From positions 7,525,915-7,589,914 of the forward strand of contig JAOANR010000006.1 in the NCBI GenBank assembly GCA_030278955.1: a stretch of DNA of 64,000 nucleotides, given 5' to 3'. The notes below the pieces were generated by a model. The model did no database searches and was not told where the DNA came from. It worked only from the letters and a program-made list of their open reading frames with translations. The stretch is from Hygrophila difformis. Lineage: Eukaryota > Streptophyta > Magnoliopsida > Lamiales > Acanthaceae. Position 1 is the first letter of the stretch, and each line of letters starts with the position of its first letter. A program made the position numbers and the translations under genes. Of the stretch, positions 1 to 11,330 are shown piece by piece.

Positions 1-180
1 ATTTTTTTAATATTTTTAATAATATTAATATTTTTCAATAAAACCAACGCTTCCTGTATCAATAACCTTCCAAAAATTCAAGTTAAATCATTTACTCAAA
101 TATTGCTACATTCTAAGGTAGGACGCAAAGTAAGATTCTGTTGATTGTTACTGAAGGAAACCAAAACCAATGAACAATCG

Positions 181-669
181 GTTGCGGTCGAGTGGTTATT
201 AGAGAGAGTCCGTAAAATTCCGGTACTTGAAAGACTCGATAACAAAGCAGTCGAACCCAATATATGAGGTTTGGTGTTTAATTTTATTTATGGAAGTATG
301 TTGTGCATTTATTTGATAAATGGATTAGTAATAATAAAAAATTTAAGGTTCTGGGCCTAAAATGAAATAATTTGAAAGGTTTGAGGCCAATTAATATAAA
401 AATGAGTAATTGGGGTAGAAGACTAAATAGAACAAAATAAAAGTTTAGGACTGAATTGACAAAAGATAAAAGAAAAAGGACTAATATTATGCACACGTGT
501 CAGGTTTAAATTAAAACCCTTGCCACGTCAGCAATTAGAATATAATTAGTGAAAAAATGACTGATTTGAACATAATTAGCATTTGTAGAGGACTGTTTTG
601 GTAATAAAATAGAAAAAGGACTGATTTGAAGTTTTTGAAAAGAAAAAAGACCTATTTATCCTTTTCTCC
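181..669. repeat. diverged direct repeat, copy 1
   Basis: About 490 bp that recurs at 1289-1771 in the same orientation with many scattered substitutions and small indels. Shared landmarks include a GAGTCCGT...AAATTCCGG block, a TATGAGGTTTGGT block, and a CACGTG motif followed about 25 bp later by CCACGTCA. No open reading frame is maintained. It could be a fragment of an old LTR or of a non-autonomous element; the family is not recognised. Confidence 0.6.
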
Positions 670-1139
670 ATAATTTATATATTATAGTTAATATTTTATA
701 CATTATATTTTATAAATTTTACTCATCCAATCCAAAATAATTACAAAATGGATGAGAACTTGACATAGTCGTTATGTCACTAACTCTCGCTCTTATGATT
801 GAAGGTTGGATTTCCCACTCGACGTCTCGGCCCCCTATCCTTCCCCTTACCCTCTTTAATTTGTATAGTATGGACTTCCACCACCCATTTATTTGGCCTT
901 TTGGCTTCGCAAAATAAAAAATAATTACAAAAACTCATTTATTTGATGGGTTGATTATATATTAGAAACACATATTAAATTTTGATGTGGATTATGGTTT
1001 ATTATTAAACAATACATTTGTGTGTTTTAATATTATAATTTATGAAATCGAAAATTAGCTTAAATAATATGGATTTGGTCCTCCCAATTACCGAAAAAAT
1101 AGAAAATTATCTTATAAGTAAATCTCCGATAAGATTCCG

Positions 1140-1288
1140 ATGGGGATTGGAGAAATTATGATACCCGATGGGGATCCCCGATAAGATCCCCGACGGGGAA
1201 CGGGCCGGTTTTGGGGACTAAAAATGCTAACGGTTTTGGGGATGGGGATGTTATTCCCCGCCCCAAAACCGGCCCATTGCCATTCCTA
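1140..1288. repeat. GGGGAT-rich dispersed-repeat fragment
   Basis: A locally GC-rich block made of repeated GGGGAT/CCCCGA motifs between the two direct-repeat copies. Read in reverse it starts GGAATGGCAATGGGCCGG, a motif that recurs at ends of plant non-autonomous DNA transposons (general knowledge). No target duplication could be assigned, so the class is uncertain. Confidence 0.3.
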
Positions 1289-1771
1289 GTTGCGATCGGG
1301 TGGTTGGAGGGAGTCCGTGAAATTCCGGAGCTTGGAAGACCCAGTAATAAGGCAGTCAAACCCAATGTATGAGGTTTGGTATTGAATTTTATTTACGGAA
1401 GTATGTTGGACATTTATTTGATAAATGGACTAATAATAATAAAAATATAAGGTTCTGGGTCTGAAATGAAATAATTTAAAACTTTGGAGGCCAAGTAATA
1501 TAAAAATGATTGATTTGGGTAGAGGACTAAATGGAACAAAACAAAAGTTTAGGACTGAATTAGTGAAAAATAAAAGAAAAATGACTAATATTATGCCCAC
1601 GTGTTAGGTTTAAAATTAAACCATTGCCACGTCAGTAATTAGGGTATAATTAGTGAAAATTGGACTGATTTGGACATAATTAGTATTTGTAGCGGACTGT
1701 TTTGGTAATAAAATAAAAAAAAAGACTAATTTGAATTTTTGGAAAAGATAATGGACGTATTTATCCTTTTT
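1289..1771. repeat. diverged direct repeat, copy 2
   Basis: Second copy of the repeat at 181-669, offset by about 1.1 kb. It keeps the same order of motifs, including CACGTG and the CCACGTCA box, and ends in a poly-T run. The divergence between copies is clearly older than that between the LTRs of the copia elements elsewhere in the window. Confidence 0.6.
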
Positions 1772-2061
1772 TTTTTTTTCAGCTCAAAATTGTTTGATAA
1801 ATTGCCACATTATATTTGATTTTAGTCCAAACATTACCTTGCAATATAAATTCAATTCACTTTATCGAGTATGGTATATTCGAGCTCGAGCTTGATGAAT
1901 TCAAGTTTGAAACGAGTAACCTATTAAGCTACTTAATGAGCAACGACATTGAACAACTTAACCCATGTGCACCCCTTGTCTTGTCTGATGGCATTGACAA
2001 AAGGACAAATGAAGCCTTGTGAATAGGAAACACACAATATTGACACTACTAGATCGAGTAC

Positions 2062-2507
2062 GAGTCCGTTTGGAATGGCTTTTTTTCAAGTGCTTTTGGC
2101 TTTTGCTTCTGCCAAAAGCACTTTTGAAGAAAAAAGAGTGTTTGTTTTGGCTTTTTAGAAAAAGCAAAAGCACCTCGAAAAGCTGCAAAAGTGCTTCTGG
2201 GAGAAGCAGCCCAGGGGTGCTTCTCCGAAAAGCAGAAGCCAAAAGCACCTAGTAATGTGTGCAGAGTCATAAATGCCCATATTAATTTATTTTAATTACA
2301 CTATAAATATATACTATTATATATAAATAGCATATCCATTTTGGTAATTTACACATTTAAAAGCACTTTTCACTTTTACATATCCAAACACACTTTTGAA
2401 AAAAAGCTGCTTTTCAAACATTCAATCCAAACACAAAAGTTACCTGCTTCTGCTTTTGGCTTTCACTTCTGCTTCTGCTTTTTTCAAAAGCCAATCCAAA
2501 CGGGCCC
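2062..2507. mobile_element. PIF/Harbinger-like non-autonomous element
   Basis: The ends form imperfect terminal inverted repeats: GAGTCCGTTTGG on the left and CCAAACGGGCCC on the right, continuing inward as AATGGCTTTT and AAAAGCCAAT. A 3 bp TAC lies directly outside both ends (2059-2061 and 2508-2510), as expected for the 3 bp target duplication of PIF/Harbinger (Tourist) elements. The inside is dominated by alternating AAAAGC/GCTTTT and GAAGC/GCTTC motifs and can fold on itself. Small reading frames here are by-products of the repeats. A CACTA origin, also with 3 bp duplications, is less likely given the GGGCCCGTTTGG-type end. Confidence 0.7.
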
Positions 2508-2510
2508 TAC

Positions 2511-3887
2511 TTACAAGGGAAAATCTAGCTCACAGCCGACAACATACAATTTTGTAAAGGCCCCAAAATCTTGGCTCATTACTACAACAATCTGGTCACC
2601 CTCGACCCCCCGGCCCCCACTGCTTTGCAAGGGCACAAATTTGGTCCAAAAAGAATGATAGGCTAAGCAAACAAACATATAGATATTAGATCATGAAAAT
2701 TGTCATATGTTTGTTAAGATGGCACAAACACAAATTTCAAGACAGGTCATTAAAAATTAAAGATGACTTTTTAAAATACCCTTTATCCCCTTTACCTTAA
2801 TTAATTCGGAATAATTAAAGGTGATAATTACTAATAATGGGTTGACTGAATAACATGAGCGCCACAAAAGACTCAACTCAGATCAGAGCTAGGGCTAAGA
2901 CAATGAGCTCATGATCGATCTTTAGTTTGACTACTCGATCACAAGGAAATGAGGAATGTATAATTCAGCACAAGCTTTTATGGTCTAGAAAGTGAGTGGA
3001 AAAATTGACCAACCATGGAACCCTCCCTCACGCAAAAAACCCAGAATAAAAATCAATAAAAATGTGTATATAAATGTTATTCCATATTTTAATCACTTCA
3101 TTTTTTTTTTACATATTAATACAACTTAATCATATATACTTCGATATGATTGAGGGAAATGAAAACATGAAAGAACCATAACAAAGCTAAGAATAACAAT
3201 AATAATAATAATAAAAAATCCTGATACATTGATATATGAAAATTGTTGAGAAGAAAATTATACCTCTCTTGGTTTCACAGATGAAACTAAAATGTTGTAG
3301 TTGAGACAGGCAATCGGACTGCAACTGGGTTGCCTATTAAAGCCCCGATATATGATTGATGTAAACATTGATTGAAACGAGATGATGAGAGTCACCCAAA
3401 AAGAAAATTAAAAAAAAAAAAAAATAAAAAAAAATGAAAGAATAATCCAAATCAAACAAAATAAAAAATGGCAAGTGGCACCGCCGCATCATGGAGAAAC
3501 AACAAACTTGTATGAAGAATGAGCGATGAGCGTGGCAACAAGCTAAGCAAATTGTTGAACTGGTCCATAATGTTTGTCAGGTTGATCAAAATATTTTTTC
3601 GGACAGACAAACAAGTCGCAAGTTGGATGGGTGCTTTTGATATGGCATTAAAGTTTGTATAAATACCCGATGGGGGGGCAGGTAAGCAAGCTGCAGTGAT
3701 CAGCGTTGCATGATCCTGCTTCGAACACCTGAGCCAATCTCTGGCCATCAATGACATCAAAGTATCAACGGCGTGGATTCATCCAGAGAGGCGCTGCAGA
3801 AAGAAGCCCCCGGACTGGAGAATGACTGATGTTTGTTTGTTGGGCAAATAATGTGCTAGCTAAGATGTGATGACATATTAATATATA
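2511..3887. other. intergenic, no gene recognised
   Basis: AT-rich, with an (AAT)n tract near 3200-3215 and an A-rich run near 3410-3435. The stretch 3470-3850 is less AT-rich than its surroundings and holds a 102-codon minus-strand frame with no recognisable domain. A transcribed noncoding unit or the remnant of an exon is possible, but nothing supports a function. Confidence 0.5.
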
Positions 3888-4145
3888 CTTCCTCTATTCT
3901 CATAACTGCTCCACTTCTGCATTTCATGTAGTCCAAGATACATTTTTAAATTTTAATAACTCAAATTGTATATAAGTAAAAATTATAAAAATTTGATATT
4001 CTAAAACTACGTCATTAGACGAATCTAATAAGATCTCACTTGACTATGTTTTATCTTATAGAACTATGTGAAAAAATTAAATCAAAGTTACTCAATGAAT
4101 AGTTACTACTATGGAAAGGGAACACTTAAATGAGAACGGAGGTAG
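3888..4145. mobile_element. Stowaway-like MITE, copy 1
   Basis: 258 bp between TA dinucleotides. Left end CTTCCTCTATTCTCA, right end TGAGAACGGAGGTAG, an imperfect inverted repeat of the CTCCCTCCGT type typical of Stowaway (Tc1/mariner-derived) MITEs. It holds the family's internal block, a GATTAGACGAATCTAA-type motif followed by AGATCTCACTTGACTATG. Confidence 0.75.
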
Positions 4146-4151
4146 TATATA

Positions 4152-4411
4152 CTCCCTCCGTCCCACAATAATGTTCCCATTTTATTTCTGCACACAATCC
4201 AATGCACTTTTTAAATTATTAATATCTCAAAATATATACAAGTAGAAATTATGTAAAATATATATTCTAAAACTATACGATTAGACGAATCTAACAAGAC
4301 CGAACTCGAATATTTTTTTTCAAATATATAATTACAATAATATCGAGTCAAAATTGAACAATGAACAACGTCAAAAAGTCAAATAAGAACATTATTGTGG
4401 GACGGATGGAG
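4152..4411. mobile_element. Stowaway-like MITE, copy 2
   Basis: 260 bp with a near-perfect inverted repeat: CTCCCTCCGTCCCACAATAA at the left, TTATTGTGGGACGGATGGAG at the right, flanked by TA. Only six bases separate it from copy 1, so the two form a back-to-back pair. The internal sequence differs noticeably from copy 1, so this is not a simple recent tandem duplication. Confidence 0.8.
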
Positions 4412-5196
4412 TATGTATGTTCAAAGTGCTTTTGCTCTCCAACTTGCACATATACTTACTACTAGTATATAGTATAGAGCAACTTGGCTGTACGGTCTGT
4501 TGTCACCTTGTTGTTCAATCAGAGATGTCCCAGTATTGGGTTTTTACTATTCTCCTTTAATTTATTCTTTAGCATTTTCACCCTTGTTTAATTAGGTACT
4601 ACTATTAATTAAGACAAGCTAAGAAATCTGATGGCTAAAATTAAATTTACTAATAGAATTAAGAAAACAAGCTAGACAGATTCATATTAATTCATAAGTA
4701 TATATAGCCCTGCTGGTTAATATCTAAAAGATGAAATGACTTGATTATACACAAACATCAGTAGTGGATATCTGCTGGGTCTAATGGTTTATGATTGTAT
4801 TGGCAAAGAATAAACAAATACATTATTAAATTAAATTAAACAGTACTGGAATAATATTAAAGGCATTGGTCCAAGTTGATACATACTTGGATATATTAAA
4901 CGGCCAACTGATGACCATATAATAATGCAATTGCAAAAGATGATAATTAAATTGCAGAGGTCACATGTGTTTGTGTGTGTTGTTCTTGTTGCGGGCCGCA
5001 AGGCGCTGTGAGGAGAGATATACATACATAAATACTACTACTACTACTAGAAGGGAACTAATTAATTGGCAGTGTACATCCTTCTTCAAATAACTACTAC
5101 GACAGTCATTCTTTCAACAGTCACTGCGGCAGCCACGTGCTTGCATTCAATATAAGTAGTACTAATATGATCAAGTCACCAACGACTAATTTACTA

Positions 5197-5456
5197 CTAC
5201 CTCCGTCTCAATATAATTGTTACATTCCCTTCCGACACGTTTGCCGATACACATTTTTAACGGTTTATAATTTAAATTGTTTATAATAAAAACTTATAAA
5301 AAGTTGATTGTCTAAAACTACAAGATTGGACGAATCTAACAAGATCTCACTTGACTATGTTTTTCCTTTCATAGCTATGATAAAAATTTGAATCAAAGTT
5401 ACACAGTTAATAGTGTCAAAAAGTCCAACGTAACATTTATATCGAGACGGAGGAAG
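5197..5456. mobile_element. Stowaway-like MITE, copy 3
   Basis: 260 bp flanked by TA. Left end CTACCTCCGTCTCAATATAA, right end TATCGAGACGGAGGAAG. It shares the internal GGACGAATCTAACAAGATCTC block with copy 1. Confidence 0.78.
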
Positions 5457-5476
5457 TATCTCATAAGTAGTATATA

Positions 5477-6000
5477 CTCCGGACGAAGTTTGATCCCTAT
5501 TTTTTTTTGGGGTATCCCACGAAATTTGATCACTTTCCCTTTTTAGAAAAATTAAATTAATATAACTTTGATTAGAAACTTAATTATTGTCAAATAACAT
5601 TAAAATACTTACTTTTACTATTCTGCACAAATTCCAATACATTTTTACTTTCCTACACAAAGTCCCTTATATTTCTTTAATTCTTAATATTACAAAATTG
5701 ATACAAAAAATTGTATAAAATATACTCCTATATTTTAAAACTACACGATTAGACGATTCTAACAAAACCACACTTGAATATTTTTCTCTAACTACATCAT
5801 TACGATAATATTACGTCAAAATTAAACAATAAATAGTATCAAAATCATTACGATAATATTACGTCAAAATTAAACAATAAATAGTATCAAAATTCATTAG
5901 AATCTTAAACACAAATAATCACACCACTTTAATTACCAAACTCCACCACCTAAATTACCGTGCCCAAAAGAGAGGGTTCAATCTTCGCGGGACGGAGTAG
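5477..6000. mobile_element. composite or degenerate Stowaway-like element
   Basis: Flanked by TA (5475-5476 and 6001-6002), with CTCCGGACGAAG at the left and CGCGGGACGGAGTAG at the right. It is about twice the usual length of the family. It contains the family's GATTAGACGATTCTAAC block and an internal 48 bp tandem duplication. It may be one element enlarged by duplication, or two nested copies; the inverted repeat is weak. Confidence 0.45.
5796..5891. repeat. 48 bp tandem duplication
   Basis: Two head-to-tail copies of a 48 bp unit beginning ATCATTACGATAATATTACG (first at 5796, second at 5844), practically identical. It lies inside the composite MITE-like element and probably arose there by slippage. 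Confidence 0.8.
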
Positions 6001-6002
6001 TA

Positions 6003-7740
6003 CTTCCCTTCCTAGAGAAAGGCTATATGTACATGCATCAATCACTTTTCCATGGGTAAAGACAAGGCTTTTTCATTCATTATTTTTTTTACTAACCCCA
6101 ATTTCTTGGCAATTAATTGGGTGGTGCATTCCAGGTGCCAATATGATCTGCTACAAATGCATATATATATATATATACCCGGCCCTTTGTGTATGTCTGT
6201 GTGTGTGAACGACCCTGCAAAGCATGTGACTTTTCTGCCTTTTTGTCTTTGATCAATTTCTCATTGTATTGGGTTCAAGTACAACTGAAGAAAACCCTAA
6301 TTGAGAAATTACTAATCTGTTACTAATATATAATAATCCGATCAGTAAACCTAGCTAATAACTTTGGGTGCGTGGTTCCATTACGTACCATAGACGACGA
6401 CCATGGACATATAAATAGTACCGTATTAAATTAATGATCATAGAGAGATCGAGAGTGTTTAATTGCTTGCAGCCAGTTGGCGAGATATGACCCCATTTCA
6501 GGAATTATTTTAACACTTTTTAATTAAGGATAAAGTGGTGGTGGTTCCTCCACGATTGGATCTCAAACCAATTTGATGCCAATTGGCTTGCTTGCTTACT
6601 CCACTATCAATAATACTAGTAATAACAACCCTCATACTGTACTGGCCAATTGCCGGTCAGTCATTGTTCCTCTTCCAGAAAATTCAAGCACTTTTTTGGT
6701 TCAGATATGGATTGGAAATGATGATGACGACGACTTGACAGTGATAGTGATACATTCAGCTCTCTCATCCAAAACTGACGACGACATTATTAATTCAGTC
6801 GAATCATCAGAGAAAGAAAGAAATTTGCATCCTACGTATTGAAGACATGACGATCAAATGAAAGGGCGGAGGCTCAAATTAAACTATGTGCGCGCATACA
6901 TACATACATACACCTTGGATGGTTTGATGCTCATCATTCTATGGATGTTCCTTGAAACATAAAGTCAATAAAAAAGTAAATATAAATAAATTTTAAAAAT
7001 GAAAACTAATGCAACTATGCAAATGAAAGGGAGGCTCATTTACTTTATGAAATTGTGGAAATTATTGATCATGAAACTAATTCATTTTGGAATGCATATT
7101 TAATTTAAACTACCAACTGTAACTCTAGCTTGTATAAAAAAGGGTACAAAAGAAACATTCGACTACTAATTTCTAACCCTATTGGGGTTTGGATAGGGTA
7201 TTGAATGGGCTGGTGTATGTGTCTTCTCGATGCTAATAAGCTGTGTGCTAAGTATTTAATAATGTCTGGTGTATAGAAACACTCCACAAATACAAAACAC
7301 TCATTCACTACATACAAACTACTCATTCATTCAACGCTTCAAATCCGAACTGATTCAGTTACCAAACCAAACATAAAATATGAAGTATATACTTAGTAAA
7401 TAGGGAGGTATGGGTAGAGCTTCTCCAGGAGTTCCCCTGCAGACAATAGAACGCAATAATCGATCGACGACCTTTGCTTGCATGGACCACATGCATCCTA
7501 TCACCATATATACATATAGTATATAGTTGGTTAGTCAACCCCCTCCATTAATAACTCTTCCTCCATCAAAATGGGCAGGGAGATTATTATACATATATGT
7601 AGCTAGTAATCTATAATACTATTATAGACTAGTAATAATAATTTTAATGTCTCCATCTTTTCTCACTTCATCACCCGGTTTCCCAAGTGCAATAATTTCC
7701 AATCCCCCACATATGTCAAATGTGATTGTTGTGCCCTTAT
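6003..7740. other. intergenic / NCED upstream region
   Basis: No gene recognised. It includes an (AT)n run near 6160-6176, a CATACATACATACA tract near 6895-6911 and several short frames with no domain. It is the presumed upstream regulatory region of the NCED gene; I did not find an obvious ABRE cluster in the last kilobase. Confidence 0.5.
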
Positions 7741-7743
7741 TAC

Positions 7744-7756
7744 TATATATATATAT
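7744..7756 (+). promoter_or_regulatory. putative TATA box of NCED
   Basis: An uninterrupted TATATATATATAT run about 180 bp before the NCED start codon, followed by CTCTCAACACAATATG, a plausible plant core promoter with a pyrimidine-rich initiator. Position and composition are the only evidence; the AT-rich context makes chance occurrence possible. Confidence 0.35.
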
Positions 7757-7932
7757 CTCTCAACACAATATGCATCTGATGAGCAGCAGGTGCACCAACA
7801 TTTTCCTGGCTTTTTTTTTCTCACTGTTTCTTTAAATCCTAATTCTTTGTCCTCCTCCTGCTTTCCGCTAACAAGTAAGTAACAAAGACTCTCCATTTAT
7901 AATATAGCAGCCGAGAGGGTTTGTGAAAAAGC

Positions 7933-9780
7933 ATGGCCATGGCCGTGGCTTCTACAAATGCAGCAATCTCTTACACTTCTTGTTCCCAATTATTCCTAAC
8001 GTCTCATAGTCATCATCACCTCAATTTTCCATCAAAACCAACAGCCGTCTCTGTGGGGGAGCCGATCATCACAAGGACCCACATCAATTGTGCCATGCAA
8101 TTGCCTTCAGTCGTCACTGACTACGCCAACAACCGCAACGACACTTTCCAACTAATACCCACTATTCCAACAAGTGGACCGAACCCTCCGACGGCTGCAG
8201 CTGTGCTGCGGCCCCCGCAGTGGAGCTTACTGCAAAGAATGGCCGCCAAAACTCTGGACGCTATGGAGAACGCCCTGGTTGCGACTGAGCGTCTGCACAA
8301 ACTACCCAAGACTGTCGATCCACGTGTTCAAATGGCGGGCAATTTTTCACCCGTGCCGGAGACGCCCGTCGTGGATGACCTCCAATTCAACGGCAAAATC
8401 CCCCAATGCATCAACGGCGTTTATGTGAGAAACGGCGCCAACCCTTTCCACGAACCGGTCGCGGGCCACCACTTCTTTGACGGCGACGGCATGATCCACG
8501 CTGTCAAAATTGACGCCGTGAAGAATTCCGTTAGCTACGCTTGCAGGTTCACGGAGACGCAGCGTCTGATGCAGGAACGGGAATTGGGACGGCCCATTTT
8601 CCCCAAGGCCATCGGAGAACTCCACGGACATTCCGGCATCGCGCGGCTGATGCTATTTTACGCACGAGGCGCATTTGGTTTGATTGATCACAGCAAAGGA
8701 ATTGGCGTGGCGAACGCTGGATTAGTGTATTTCAATGGAAGGCTCCTCGCCATGTCAGAAGATGATCTTCCTGTCCAAGTTCGGGTGAGTCCCTCCGGCG
8801 ATCTGGAAACCGTTCAAAGATATGATTTTGGGAAGCAATTGCAAAGCGCGATGATCGCACACCCTAAAATTGATCCGAGTTCCGGCGAGCTTTTCTGTTT
8901 GAGTTACGATGTTGTTCAGAAGCCATATCTCAAGTACTTCAAATTTTCGGCGGATGGGAAAAAATCGGCTGATGTTCATATTCCACTTGGCGTCCCCACG
9001 ATGATCCACGATTTTGCAATCACCGAGAATTTCGTGGTGATTCCTGATCAGCAATTGGTATTCAAGCTACAGGAAATGATTAAAGGTCGATCACCCGTAG
9101 TGTACGACACGAACAAGAAGTCAAGGTTTGGAATTTTGAGCAAGAATGCAGAAAATGCACAGGATGTGAAATGGGTTGAATGCCCTAACTGCTTTTGCTT
9201 CCATCTATGGAATGCCTGGGAGGAATTGGAGAACGACGAAATCGTTGTGATCGGATCATGTATGACTCCACCTGATTCGATTTTCAACGAATGCGTGGAG
9301 AATTTAAAGAGCGAATTGTCGGAAATCAGGCTTAACATCAAAACCGGCGAGTCAACCCGGCGGCCGATAATTCAATCGGAACAAATCAATCTGGAAGCCG
9401 GCATGGTGAACCGGAACCGCCTTGGCCGGAAAACCAGGCATGCGTATCTGGCTATAGCCGAGCCATGGCCTAAAGTTTCAGGGTTCGCAAAAGTGGACCT
9501 TGGGACGGGAGAATTAAAGAAGTTCATGTACGGGAGCCGGCGGTACGGCGGGGAGCCATTTTTCGTGCCGAGGGATCCAGCAGGTTCCGGTGAAGAGGAG
9601 GACGATGGATACATATTGACATTCGTGCACGATGAGAGGACCTGGAAATCGGAGCTGCTGATCATAAACGCCGTGACACTAGAACAGGAAACATCGGTAA
9701 AGCTGCCGTCAAGGGTGCCGTACGGATTTCACGGCACATTCATTAGCTCCAGAGAGTTGGAAAATCAAGTCCAAGCCTAG
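7933..9780 (+). CDS. NCED: 9-cis-epoxycarotenoid dioxygenase (NCED), intronless
   Basis: 615 aa. NCED cleaves 9-cis-violaxanthin or 9'-cis-neoxanthin in plastids to xanthoxin, the committed and usually rate-limiting step of abscisic acid synthesis. Residues 1 to about 90 are Ser/Thr-rich and poor in acidic residues, as expected for a chloroplast transit peptide. Residues 100-121 form the amphipathic helix that helps NCEDs associate with thylakoid membranes. The RPE65-type beta-propeller follows, with the family blocks [10 protein letters not shown] (162-171), HHFFDGDGM (179-187), AIGELHGH (226-233), [11 protein letters not shown] (421-431) and VPYGFHGTF (595-603). The four iron-ligand histidines are His310, His359, His424 and His600, spaced much as in maize VP14. 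The single exon is normal for the family. It opens ATGGCCATGGCC, so translation could also begin at the second Met (codon 3). Which NCED paralogue this is cannot be decided here. It converges on CUL4, with 2.8 kb between. Confidence 0.97.
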   Translation: MAMAVASTNAAISYTSCSQLFLTSHSHHHLNFPSKPTAVSVGEPIITRTHINCAMQLPSVVTDYANNRNDTFQLIPTIPTSGPNPPTAAAVLRPPQWSLLQRMAAKTLDAMENALVATERLHKLPKTVDPRVQMAGNFSPVPETPVVDDLQFNGKIPQCINGVYVRNGANPFHEPVAGHHFFDGDGMIHAVKIDAVKNSVSYACRFTETQRLMQERELGRPIFPKAIGELHGHSGIARLMLFYARGAFGLIDHSKGIGVANAGLVYFNGRLLAMSEDDLPVQVRVSPSGDLETVQRYDFGKQLQSAMIAHPKIDPSSGELFCLSYDVVQKPYLKYFKFSADGKKSADVHIPLGVPTMIHDFAITENFVVIPDQQLVFKLQEMIKGRSPVVYDTNKKSRFGILSKNAENAQDVKWVECPNCFCFHLWNAWEELENDEIVVIGSCMTPPDSIFNECVENLKSELSEIRLNIKTGESTRRPIIQSEQINLEAGMVNRNRLGRKTRHAYLAIAEPWPKVSGFAKVDLGTGELKKFMYGSRRYGGEPFFVPRDPAGSGEEEDDGYILTFVHDERTWKSELLIINAVTLEQETSVKLPSRVPYGFHGTFISSRELENQVQA

Positions 9781-10099
9781 CTAGAGTGGGGCGCTGTGGA
9801 ATGTATATACAGTGTAGCGGTTTTCGATCCATTGGGATTTTTTTTTTTCATTTTTTTTAATATTTTCTATTTTAAAGAGTGAGTGTGTATAAATAATACT
9901 ACTAGCGACTACTTTTTTTTTTCACTCATTGAATAGAGTTGTTTCTATTGGCCTTGCTCAGATTGGTATATACTATCACTATATTGAAAGCTAGCTAGGG
10001 GTAGGATAATGTGATGGGAAATATGTGATGAAAAAATTTGTGAGTAGAGAAATGTTTTTTATTATACGAGATATACTTTGTGATGTCTTCATGCATATA

Positions 10100-10334
10100 C
10101 TCCCTCCGTATTTTTTTAACATTTATTTTTCACGCAATTCAATACATATTTTTAAAAAGTAATACCTCAAAATTAATAAAATAAAAAATTATAAAACTTT
10201 AATATTATAAAACTGCGTGAGATCTCACTTGACTATGTTTTATCCTATATAAGTGTGTGAAAAAATCGAATCAAAATTACTCAATAAATAGTATTTTCTA
10301 TGCAAACATTAGAATTATAAAATTACGGAGGAAG
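10100..10334. mobile_element. Stowaway-like MITE, copy 4
   Basis: 235 bp flanked by TA. Left end CTCCCTCCGTATTTTT, right end AATTACGGAGGAAG. The internal GATCTCACTTGACTATG block is present but the GATTAGACGAATC part is missing, which explains the shorter length. It lies 320 bp beyond the NCED stop codon. Confidence 0.78.
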
Positions 10335-10355
10335 TATCTATATATATATATTTGT

Positions 10356-10458
10356 TTGCTACGGACCCATAAAATACGTTGTTCAATGCAAATTTTAAAC
10401 CACTAATAACTCAACTTTGGTGAGTAAAAATTTTAAAAGTTCGATATTTAAAAACTAC
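10356..10458. mobile_element. truncated Stowaway-like MITE fragment
   Basis: About 100 bp matching the left half of the element at 28979-29241 (shared GCTACGGACCCA, TAACTCAA, AAAAGTTCGATATTTAAAAA). Neither inverted-repeat end is present. It follows copy 4 closely. Confidence 0.6.
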
Positions 10459-11321
10459 TATGTTTGAATGGGTTGCACTCACCTCACATGTTGCTTAACT
10501 TTAATTGTTTCATTTTCTTATGGGTCGTTTCACTAAATTTAATCGCTGCAGATTAGCCTTTCAATTATCCTTAGGCATCGCTTCACAATTCTACGGTTAG
10601 AATTTAAATGCATGGACCATGGTGAAATGGCAATCAAAAGTAATTATTAAAATAATGCAACTATCTTTTAAAATTCTCAAAAACCCTAAATCTACCAACA
10701 CTTCAACGGAATGATAGATCTCTTACACCTTATTCACTTGGATGGTTTTTTTCAAGGCTTCAATCACATACATGTACTTGGAGAATCAGGTCGTTAATTA
10801 TATGAAGGCCGCCCTTGATTGATTAACTAATCCATGAAATACTAATAATATTTTCGAAGTGAACAAGATGTTGGATTGAAGATTAAAACACGCACCCATA
10901 TACAGGACAGATCAGAGCACCTAGCTCGTGGCACTAGCTTACTTTCGGACAACCAAAGCAGTACTGGCCAAATTAAGGCAGTAGATAGATTCATATTGTA
11001 TAAGCTTAACGAAGCCAAAGTTATTGGTGAGGTTAATGAATTTTATTAAGCCTCAATCATTGAAGAAAAACCACTTAACATCGTTACTGTTTCAAGGGAA
11101 TTAATTAGGACATAAAGCATATACATGCAATAATTAGTTCGAGACTGGGGGGCTCAAGACCAATTAACACTAATTTGTATTCGTTCAATTTGTAATATTT
11201 TTAAATATAATAGTTAGTAAAATTGAAGTTGGGTGGTCAATGCGATCGAGTGTTGGGTTGCATTGAACAGGTCATGATGAGGACCCGATGTGCCCGATTC
11301 AGACATGCCTGCAGTCAAGTG
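10459..11321. other. intergenic, no gene recognised
   Basis: AT-rich single-copy-looking sequence between NCED and the MULE-like MITE. Only short frames without recognisable domains are present. Confidence 0.5.
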
Positions 11322-11330
11322 CCGATCGAG

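Noticed and set aside
2019..2658. Overlapping frames rich in Lys/Ser/Phe as genes
   Set aside because: They are translations of the inverted AAAAGC/GCTTTT repeats of the transposable element at 2062-2507.
3452..3760. 102-codon minus-strand frame as a gene
   Set aside because: No recognisable domain and no supporting splice or promoter context; residue composition is that of random AT-rich sequence.
6573..6842. 89-codon plus-strand frame as a small protein gene
   Set aside because: Low-complexity Asp run and no family resemblance. It lies in the NCED upstream region without promoter evidence.
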